DNA of 5,860 nt, taken from Pseudomonadota bacterium (GTDB lineage: Bacteria; Pseudomonadota; Gammaproteobacteria; Steroidobacterales; GCA-2729495). This document shows positions 1 through 5,860 of this stretch, piece after piece (position 1 is the first letter of the stretch; each line of letters begins with the position of its first letter). The DNA is taken from the NCBI GenBank assembly GCA_030836925.1, contig JAUPLK010000115.1, positions 1 to 5,860 of the forward strand, written 5' to 3'. The position numbers were made by a program, and so were the translations under genes. The notes under the pieces were generated by a model. It did no database searches and was not told the origin of the DNA. It saw only the letters and a list, made by a program, of their open reading frames with translations.

Positions 1-52
1 TGCTTGAAGGCATCCTCTGATGTGTCCGCTCAACCCTCGACAAATCCGTAAC

Positions 53-478
53 TCAGCGCAGTTCCGGCAGCGGCTCGCCTTCCGGTATGAACCGCAACGC
101 GAGTCCGTTGTTGCAGTAGCGCTGGCCGGTCGGCGCGGGCCCGTCGCCGAACACGTGGCCCTGGTGCCCGCCGCAGCGCGCGCAGTGGTACTCGGTGCGC
201 GGCAGCAGCAGGCGGAAATCGCGCCGGGTTTCGATGCGCGCCGGATCGATGGGCTGGAAAAAACTCGGCCAGCCCGTGCCGCTGTCGTACTTGCCGTCGC
301 TGGTGAACAGCGGCTGGTGACAGGCGGCACAGATGAAGGTGCCCGCGCGCTTCTCCCCGTTCAGCGCACTGCTGAAGGGCGCCTCGGTGCCCTCCTGGAA
401 CAGCACCCTGCAGCGATCGCCATCCAGCAGTTGCCGCCACTCATCCTCGGAGCGGCCACCCTTGGTGAATCCGGTCAT
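53..478 (-). CDS. msrB: Peptide-methionine (R)-S-oxide reductase MsrB
   Basis: The 141-residue product reduces the R epimer of methionine sulfoxide in oxidised proteins, normally using thioredoxin; no signal peptide is visible, so it should be cytosolic. E. coli MsrB is of similar length. Visible family marks: GTEAPF near residue 30, zinc-binding CxxC pairs at C50/C53 and C99/C102, the GWPSFF block at 69-74, GHVFGDGP at 107-114, and the catalytic block RYCNNG with nucleophile C122. The usual resolving cysteine (SGCGWPSF in E. coli) is Thr68 here. The only other cysteine is C23, just before the GTE motif, a possible substitute (inference). ATG at 478 is preferred over an in-frame TTG at 493, because GGAGAG sits directly before the ATG and the TTG would place that site inside the gene. 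The gene is monocistronic in this window and divergent from the moxR-like operon. Family assignment is very secure. Confidence 0.96.
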   Translation of the reverse strand: MTGFTKGGRSEDEWRQLLDGDRCRVLFQEGTEAPFSSALNGEKRAGTFICAACHQPLFTSDGKYDSGTGWPSFFQPIDPARIETRRDFRLLLPRTEYHCARCGGHQGHVFGDGPAPTGQRYCNNGLALRFIPEGEPLPELR

Positions 479-483
479 GACTC

Positions 484-489
484 TCTCCG
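484..489 (-). promoter_or_regulatory. Ribosome binding site of msrB
   Basis: On the minus strand the purine run GGAGAG ends about five bases before the ATG at 478. This is the best Shine-Dalgarno match in the window, and it decides the msrB start against the upstream in-frame TTG at 493. Confidence 0.7.
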
Positions 490-514
490 GCAATCAGGCA
501 AAGCCCGGCCACAG

Positions 515-523
515 AGTATGGCA
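515..523 (-). promoter_or_regulatory. Candidate extended -10 promoter for msrB
   Basis: Read on the minus strand this is TGC-CATACT, an extended -10 element whose hexamer matches TATAAT at 4 of 6 positions. Transcription would begin about 30 bases before the msrB ATG. No convincing -35 hexamer lies about 17 bases upstream. Such matches are common by chance, so this is only the best candidate in a region that must contain a promoter. Confidence 0.2.
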
Positions 524-586
524 CGGGCGCAAAAGAGCCGGCACGCGGCCGGATCTGTGCCCCAGTTCGCGCCCGCCCGCAGCCGA

Positions 587-617
587 TTCGGGCAGGATGC
601 CATGCTATCTTCCCGAA
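587..617 (+). promoter_or_regulatory. RNA hairpin in the leader of the MoxR-DUF58-TgpA operon
   Basis: The arms TTCGGG (587-592) and CCCGAA (612-617) pair perfectly. After a single bulged C593, AGGAT (594-598) pairs with ATCTT (607-611), with one G-U wobble at 595/610, leaving an 8-base loop. The result is an 11-pair stem. The wobble becomes a C-A mismatch on the other strand, so the fold favours plus-strand RNA. No T run follows, so it is not a standard intrinsic terminator. The stem buries an AGGA sequence (594-597) that could serve an alternative in-frame ATG at 602, which lies in the loop. The plausible start at 644 lies 26 bases beyond the stem. A regulatory role is inference. Confidence 0.35.
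603..611 (+). promoter_or_regulatory. Candidate extended -10 promoter for the moxR-like operon
   Basis: TGC-TATCTT reads as an extended -10 element (TG, one base, then a hexamer matching TATAAT at 4 of 6). It would start transcription near 618 and give a leader of about 26 bases before the ATG at 644. No acceptable -35 hexamer precedes it. If this is the true promoter, the dyad at 587-617 would lie over the -10 and act as DNA (possible operator) rather than as a transcribed hairpin. The two readings are mutually exclusive. Confidence 0.2.
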
Positions 618-643
618 GCAACCGACCCGAGCGGAACCTGGCC

Positions 644-1606
<963 letters not shown>

Positions 1607-1610
1607 CCCT

Positions 1611-2591
1611 GTGGACACATCACTTCTCCACCCGACCCCGGCGCCGCTGATGCAACGCTGGTTCCGTCGCCGGCAGGGACCCGACGGCGACGTCATCGAA
1701 CTCCATCAGCGCCGCGTCTACATCCTGCCGACGCGCACTGGCCTGGTTTTTGGCCTGGTGCTGTTCACCATGCTGCTCGGCGCACTCAACTACAGCAACA
1801 ACATGGGTTTCGCACTGGCCTTCCTGCTCACGGCTGTCACCGTGATCAGCATTCATCACACGCAGCGAAACCTGGCCGGACTGCGTTTGACCATCGAGGG
1901 CTGTGCAGCGGTATTCGCCGGCGAACTGGTTGAGTGCGGCGTGCGCATCGTCAACGAGGGCCGCAGCCGCCGCTGGCAGATCAGCGCGGGACCGGCTGGC
2001 GCCGCAACGCCGCCGGTCGACCTCGCGGCGGGTGGCAGCGCCGTGCTGCAACTGTGCCTGCCGACCTCCCGGCGCGGCCCACACGCCTGCCCCGTGATCC
2101 GCGTCAGCACCCGCTATCCATTCGGCCTGTTCGAGGCCTGGGCCTGGCTGTACCCCGACCGCGAACTGATGGTGTATCCGAAACCGGCCCTGCAACTCGC
2201 GACGGCCCTGCCGGCGACGTCGGCCGATCTCGAGCACGCGGGGGAATCCCTGCACGGCAGTGATGAATTCGTCGGCCTGCGCATTCCCGTCCCCGGCGAA
2301 TCACCGGCGCGCATGGCCTGGAAAGCGCTGGCGCGCGGCGGACAACTGCTGGCGAAGGACTTTCGCAGCGGTGCCGGTTCAAGCTGGTTCGACTGGGATG
2401 CCCTGAACGCCACGGACACCGAGACCCGACTGTCCCTGCTCACGCGCCTGATCATCGATGCGGATGCAGCAGGACGTGCCTATGGCCTGCGTTTGCCGGG
2501 CATCGAGCTGCCACCCGGCAACGGTCGCGAACACTTTCACCGTTGCCTGCGCTCACTGGCCGTGTTTGCGCCGGAGACCCGCAGCACATGA
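1611..2591 (+). CDS. DUF58 domain protein, membrane-anchored, partner of the MoxR ATPase
   Basis: From GTG at 1611 the product is 326 residues; ATG at 1650 would give 313. Neither start has a clear ribosome site. GTG is chosen because it lies four bases after the upstream stop, which suits coupled translation, but the choice is uncertain. The family block RRVYILPTRTG (34-44) leads into two hydrophobic helices at about 45-60 and 65-81, split by LNYSNNMG, a hairpin that would leave both ends in the cytoplasm. The DUF58 signature is at 217-250: GSDEFVGLR, then PGES, RMAWK and ARGG. The usual aspartate of the GD pair is Glu230. The C-terminal WFDWDAL (259-265) and YGLRLPG (291-297) blocks are, as I recall, typical of the subfamily next to TgpA. 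The molecular function of DUF58 is not established; adaptor or assembly work with MoxR is inference. The 3' end overlaps the next gene by four bases. Confidence 0.88.
   Translation: MDTSLLHPTPAPLMQRWFRRRQGPDGDVIELHQRRVYILPTRTGLVFGLVLFTMLLGALNYSNNMGFALAFLLTAVTVISIHHTQRNLAGLRLTIEGCAAVFAGELVECGVRIVNEGRSRRWQISAGPAGAATPPVDLAAGGSAVLQLCLPTSRRGPHACPVIRVSTRYPFGLFEAWAWLYPDRELMVYPKPALQLATALPATSADLEHAGESLHGSDEFVGLRIPVPGESPARMAWKALARGGQLLAKDFRSGAGSSWFDWDALNATDTETRLSLLTRLIIDADAAGRAYGLRLPGIELPPGNGREHFHRCLRSLAVFAPETRST
2573..2577 (+). promoter_or_regulatory. Ribosome binding site and ATGA coupling for tgpA
   Basis: GGAGA lies inside the end of the DUF58 gene, ten bases before ATG at 2588. That ATG shares bases with the DUF58 stop (ATGA at 2588-2591), so ribosomes ending the DUF58 gene can restart directly. 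This supports 2588 over an in-frame upstream ATG at 2543. Confidence 0.5.
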
Positions 2592-4612
2592 AGGCCAGGC
2601 CGCTGCAGGGCTGGCGCGCACCGGGGACACCGGTTGTCGAGCACAGCTCCGTGGCGCAACTGCTGTGGCTGTGCCTGCTGATTGCCATCGTCGGCGCGCC
2701 ACACCTCGACACACTGCCGTTCTGGATCTCCGGCATCGTGCTCATCGCCGCGACCTGGCGACTGGGTGCCGCGCTCGGGTACTGGCCCCTGCCCGGCAGC
2801 ATCCTGCGGGGCACGCTCACACTGGCCAGCACGCTCGCCGTCGGCTTCACCTGGCGGCAGATCTCCGGACTGGATGCCGGCTCCGCACTGCTGCTGCTGA
2901 TGCTCGCACTCAAGTTGCTGGAAACGCACAGTGCACGCGACCGCAGCCTGGTGGTGCTGATCGCCTGGTTCGTGCTGTTTGCGGCCTTTCTGCGCGAGCA
3001 GTCACTGGGCGGTGTACCGCTGCTGGCGGCTGGCGTGCTGATCGGCACCGTCGCCCTGCTGCAGGCCGCCCGCAGTCGCCAGGCGATGCCGCCGGTGACC
3101 GGCCTGCTGCTGACGGCGCGCCTGCTGATGCACGCCGTGCCGCTCGCCCTCGCGCTGTTCCTGCTGTTTCCGCGCTTGCCCGGACCGCTGTGGGCATTGC
3201 CCTCGGGCGGGCAGAATGGCCGCACCGGTCTGTCGAGCCAGATGAGCCCGGGTGACATCACCTCGCTGGCGCAGTCCGACGAACCGGCCTTCCGCGTGCG
3301 TTTCGACGGCGCACCCCCGGAACGCGCACAGCTGTACTGGCGCGGCCCGGTACTGGAGAGCTTCGACGGGCGCCGCTGGCGCGCGCTGGCCGATAGCGCC
3401 CGCCGGCAAAAGACGGCGGCGCCGCTGCGGCAACTGCCGGCCGACACACCGGTACACAGCTATGAAATCGTGCTCGAAGCCCATCAACAGCGCTGGCTGC
3501 TGCCGCTCGAAACCGCGTTGAGCTGGGACGCCGCAGACGCTACCCTGAGTGCGACCCGCGAGTTGCTCAGCGCCCGGCCGATCGCCTCGCGCAGCGCATG
3601 GCGAGGACGCTCGGCGACGCTGCCGCGCTTTCGCGATGCACGCGCTCCGGAGCCGGCCACGCTCGCCGTCAGCGCGGCGCGCAACCCGCGCAGCGCCGCG
3701 CTGGCCGGCAAAATGCGCGCTGCCGCCGGCTCCGACCGGGCCTACCTGCGCAACATCCTCGGCATGTTCAGGCAGCAGGCCTACTACTACACGCTGGAGC
3801 CGCCGGCACTCGGCGATCACCCGGTCGATGACTTCCTGTTCCGCACGCGCAGCGGCTTCTGTGAACACTATGCCTCGGCCTTCGCCATGCTGGCGCGCGC
3901 CGCGGGCATTCCCGCGCGTGTGGTCACCGGCTACCAGGGTGGCGAACCGAACCCGCTCGCTGACTACTGGATCGTGCGTCAGTCCGATGCCCATGCCTGG
4001 ACCGAGGTCTGGCTCGACGGTTACTGGGAACGCTACGACCCCACCGCCGCCGTCGCACCGGAGCGCGTGGACGAGGGTATCGGCGCGGCACTGCCAGGAT
4101 CAGTGCGCGCAGACCTGCCCCTGCTCGGCACCAGCCCGTGGTTCGGCCAGCTGGCCTTTGGCTGGGATGCACTCAACGCGCAGTGGGACCGCTGGGTGCT
4201 GGCCTTCGGGCCCGAGCAGCAGAACGCCCTGCTCGGCAGACTCGGCTTCGACTCGCCATCCTTGCGTGACCTGGCGCTGGTCTGCATCGTCACGGTCAGC
4301 AGCCTGCTGTTGCTGTACACCTGGCTGAGCCTGCGCGAGCGGGACCGCGCGCAGGATCCGCTCGAACAGAGCTGGCAGTTGCTGTGCAGACGCCTCGCCC
4401 GACTGGGCCGCCCGCGCCGGCCCAACGAGACCCCGGGGGAATATGCGGCAGCCGTCATCGCCGCACGGCCGGAACTGGCGGCAGCACTGGCCAGCCTGAC
4501 CGCGCTCTACCTGCGCCTGCGCTACGAGTGCGTGCCGGGTCGCGCCGAAGTGCTCCGCTTCAGGCGGCTGGTCAGGCAGTTGCGGCTGCCGCCGGCAAAC
4601 GCACGCGGCTGA
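2588..4612 (+). CDS. tgpA: TgpA-type membrane transglutaminase (DUF3488 - transglutaminase core - DUF4129)
   Basis: This 674-residue inner-membrane protein matches the length and layout of P. aeruginosa TgpA (PA2873). Residues about 23-195 hold six or seven hydrophobic helices (roughly 23-39, 42-57, 72-88, 97-112, 119-136, 140-160, 176-195). A long soluble region follows that should be periplasmic. It contains the transglutaminase/cysteine-protease-like core: RSGFCEHYASAF with nucleophile C425, SDAHAWTEVW with H469, and RYDPT with D484, so the catalytic triad is intact. A last helix at about 559-580 returns the chain to the cytoplasm, ending in a DUF4129-like tail (about 585-665) with NETPGEYA and LYLRLRY. 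Known for the family: TgpA is reported to have transglutaminase activity and to be essential in P. aeruginosa; the natural substrate is unknown to me. Translation is coupled to the DUF58 gene. The last 41 bases overlap the convergent transporter gene. Confidence 0.93.
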   Translation: MKARPLQGWRAPGTPVVEHSSVAQLLWLCLLIAIVGAPHLDTLPFWISGIVLIAATWRLGAALGYWPLPGSILRGTLTLASTLAVGFTWRQISGLDAGSALLLLMLALKLLETHSARDRSLVVLIAWFVLFAAFLREQSLGGVPLLAAGVLIGTVALLQAARSRQAMPPVTGLLLTARLLMHAVPLALALFLLFPRLPGPLWALPSGGQNGRTGLSSQMSPGDITSLAQSDEPAFRVRFDGAPPERAQLYWRGPVLESFDGRRWRALADSARRQKTAAPLRQLPADTPVHSYEIVLEAHQQRWLLPLETALSWDAADATLSATRELLSARPIASRSAWRGRSATLPRFRDARAPEPATLAVSAARNPRSAALAGKMRAAAGSDRAYLRNILGMFRQQAYYYTLEPPALGDHPVDDFLFRTRSGFCEHYASAFAMLARAAGIPARVVTGYQGGEPNPLADYWIVRQSDAHAWTEVWLDGYWERYDPTAAVAPERVDEGIGAALPGSVRADLPLLGTSPWFGQLAFGWDALNAQWDRWVLAFGPEQQNALLGRLGFDSPSLRDLALVCIVTVSSLLLLYTWLSLRERDRAQDPLEQSWQLLCRRLARLGRPRRPNETPGEYAAAVIAARPELAAALASLTALYLRLRYECVPGRAEVLRFRRLVRQLRLPPANARG

Positions 4613-5860
4613 GCAGCCAGAGGCCGGCGACGAACAGGATCAGGATCGACAGGATGCCGATGCGCTGACTGCCGGATACGAGCGCTGCCGTTCCAGCCAG
4701 CACCGGCCCGACGATCGAGGAAAACTTGCCCATCATGTTGTAGAAGCCGAAATATTCGCCGCGACTTTCCGGCGGAATGAGCCGCGCATAGAGCGAGCGG
4801 CTCAGCGACTGTACCCCACCCTGCACCAGGCCGATGGTGATCGCCAGCACGTAAAAGTCCGCCGCCGTCTTCATGAACACGGCGGCGGTAGTCGCCACGA
4901 TGTAGATCAGCAGTGCCAGGTAGATGCCACGGCGTGCACCCACGCGCTCGCCGAGCAGGCCAAAACCGATCGCCGCCGGAAAACCGATGAAGTTCGTGAC
5001 CAGGATCGCGCCGGTGACCTCGGTGGATGAGAGTCCCTGCGACAGGCCGTAATCCACCGCCATCTTGATGATCGTGTAGACGCCGTCGATGTACAGCCAG
5101 TAGGCGAGCAGAAAGCGCAGCAGTTGCGGCTGGCTGCGCACGGCCTGCAAGGTGCGGTATAGCTGGCGAAAGCCGGCCCGCAGGCTGCCGCTGGCAACGG
5201 CGCCACGCACTGGCCGTCGCTCGCGGACCCGGAGCAGCAGCGGCAGGCTGAACACCGCCCACCAGATCGCCACCAGCAGGAACGACAGGCGCGTGCTCTC
5301 GACGGCGCTGGCCAGGCCGAATTGCCCGGGCCGGGCGAGCATGGCAATGCTCAGGAGAAACAGCAGCGCACTGCCCAGATAACCCAGTGCATAGCCGAGC
5401 GCCGATGCGCGATCCCAGTCCTGCGGAGCGGCGACATCGATGAGCAGCGCATCGTAGAGACTGTTGGCGGCAAAAAAGCCGATCGAGCCCAGCACGAAAC
5501 AGAGCAGCGCGAGCTGCCAGCCCCCCGGGCCCACCGCTGCCAGTCCAGTCGTTGCCAGCACGCCGAGACCGGTGAACGCCGCCAGCCAGGGCTTTCTGCG
5601 CCCCGCCCGGTCGGTCATCGCACCGAGCAGCGGCGCGAGCAACACCACGACCGCGCTGGCGATGCCATTACCCACACCAAGGCGAAAGGTGGTCACCGGC
5701 GATGGCGCACCATCGTTCCAGAAACTGCCGAGCATGAGCGGCACGAAGACCGTGACCACCAGCAGGGAAAATGCCGAATTGCCCCAGTCATAGAATGCCC
5801 AGGCCAGCACCGGTCGATTGCGCCAGAGCGACGTGCGCCCTGCAGGACTGCTCGGGCGCT
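4572..5860 (-). CDS. Major facilitator transporter, UMF1/Atg22-like family (5' end outside the window)
   Basis: At least 412 residues are visible counting from a GTG at 5810. The frame stays open to the window edge, and the preceding residues (SLWRNRP before VLAWAFYDWGNSAFS) look like a normal family N-terminus, so the real start is probably beyond the edge and the gene is scored as partial. Numbered from that GTG: YDWGNSAF at 7-14, the motif-A-like loop GAMTDRAGRRKPW at 63-75, and the C-half signature GGVQSLSRSLYARLIP at 331-346 followed by GEYFGFYNMMGKFSSIVGP. About twelve hydrophobic helices can be counted, with a polar loop at about 195-228. Yeast Atg22 in this family exports amino acids from the vacuole; substrates of bacterial members are not known to me, so none is proposed. 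Its 3' end runs 41 bases into the transglutaminase gene on the opposite strand. Confidence 0.88.
   Translation of the reverse strand, partial: RPSSPAGRTSLWRNRPVLAWAFYDWGNSAFSLLVVTVFVPLMLGSFWNDGAPSPVTTFRLGVGNGIASAVVVLLAPLLGAMTDRAGRRKPWLAAFTGLGVLATTGLAAVGPGGWQLALLCFVLGSIGFFAANSLYDALLIDVAAPQDWDRASALGYALGYLGSALLFLLSIAMLARPGQFGLASAVESTRLSFLLVAIWWAVFSLPLLLRVRERRPVRGAVASGSLRAGFRQLYRTLQAVRSQPQLLRFLLAYWLYIDGVYTIIKMAVDYGLSQGLSSTEVTGAILVTNFIGFPAAIGFGLLGERVGARRGIYLALLIYIVATTAAVFMKTAADFYVLAITIGLVQGGVQSLSRSLYARLIPPESRGEYFGFYNMMGKFSSIVGPVLAGTAALVSGSQRIGILSILILFVAGLWLLSRVRLPAAAATA
4590..4629. repeat. Nested inverted repeat at the convergent gene ends
   Basis: CGCCGGC (4590-4596) and GCCGGCG (4623-4629) form a 7-base perfect inverted repeat. 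Between them GGCT (4607-4610) and AGCC (4615-4618) form a small inner hairpin overlapping the tgpA stop codon. It reads almost the same on both strands, so it could help end transcription in both directions. There is no T run on either side, and GC-rich short repeats are frequent by chance here. The terminator reading is weak. Confidence 0.2.

Noticed and set aside
1..51. Plus-strand open frame entering from the left edge and ending at TAA (49-51), two bases from the msrB stop; possibly the tail of a convergent gene.
   Set aside because: Only 16 codons are visible, with no recognisable residues. It is possible but cannot be supported. Nothing else is seen between the left edge and the msrB stop, including no terminator hairpin.
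538..552. Small inverted repeat CCGGC/GCCGG with a 5-base loop in the intergenic region.
   Set aside because: Five G/C pairs are expected often by chance in sequence this GC-rich, and nothing around it suggests an operator or terminator.
20..643. Long upstream extension of the MoxR reading frame (about 208 codons before the ATG at 644), as if it were an N-terminal fusion domain.
   Set aside because: Most of it is the reverse strand of msrB, which is a certain gene. The translation is rich in Ala/Arg with no recognisable domain, and MoxR proteins normally begin close to residue 1 of the 644 start.
2452..3994. Long open frames antisense to the DUF58 and transglutaminase genes (for example 331 and 330 codons on the minus strand).
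   Set aside because: These are typical shadow frames in GC-rich DNA with strong third-position bias. They give Arg/Ala/Gly-rich translations with no domain and lie opposite clearly conserved genes.
5808..5810. GTG at 5810 as the true start of the transporter.
   Set aside because: No ribosome site precedes it, the frame is open to the edge, and the upstream residues resemble the normal N-terminal lead of the family. The start is more likely outside the window, though GTG cannot be excluded.

Overview
This window of GC-rich DNA (roughly two-thirds G+C by eye) is packed with chromosomal genes typical of a gammaproteobacterium. The pointers are the protein families, the Pseudomonas-like order MoxR-DUF58-TgpA, and the strong preference for G/C in third codon positions. 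I cannot name a genus. I see no RNA gene, insertion sequence, CRISPR array, prophage part or attachment site, and codon use does not suggest recent transfer.

Layout: (1) 53-478, minus strand: msrB, a zinc-binding methionine-(R)-sulfoxide reductase with its own Shine-Dalgarno site. (2) 479-643: a 165-base divergent intergenic region. It should hold the promoters for both directions and contains a good RNA hairpin (587-617) in the leader of the plus-strand operon. (3) 644-4612, plus strand: a tightly packed three-gene operon. It encodes a MoxR-type AAA+ ATPase, a membrane-anchored DUF58 protein starting 4 bases after the ATPase stop (or 43 bases after it, at the alternative ATG), and a TgpA-type membrane transglutaminase whose ATG overlaps the DUF58 stop as ATGA. 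(4) 4572-5860, minus strand: a UMF1/Atg22-like major facilitator transporter running off the right edge. Its 3' end overlaps the transglutaminase 3' end by 41 bases, tail to tail.

How the genes work together: the MoxR ATPase and DUF58 protein are predicted to act at the cytoplasmic face of the inner membrane as an ATP-driven chaperone or assembly module. The transglutaminase places a Cys-His-Asp catalytic domain in the periplasm, and its C-terminal tail returns to the cytoplasm, where it could contact the other two. The same trio surrounds P. aeruginosa tgpA (PA2873), reported as an essential gene encoding a periplasmic protein with transglutaminase activity; its physiological substrate is unknown to me. 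MsrB and the transporter have no obvious functional tie to the operon.

This is mostly an ordinary core-genome region. The items worth a second look are the hairpin and promoter arrangement upstream of the operon, the MsrB cysteine pattern, the antisense gene-end overlap, and the unresolved biochemistry of the MoxR-DUF58-TgpA module. I found no convincing undescribed system.
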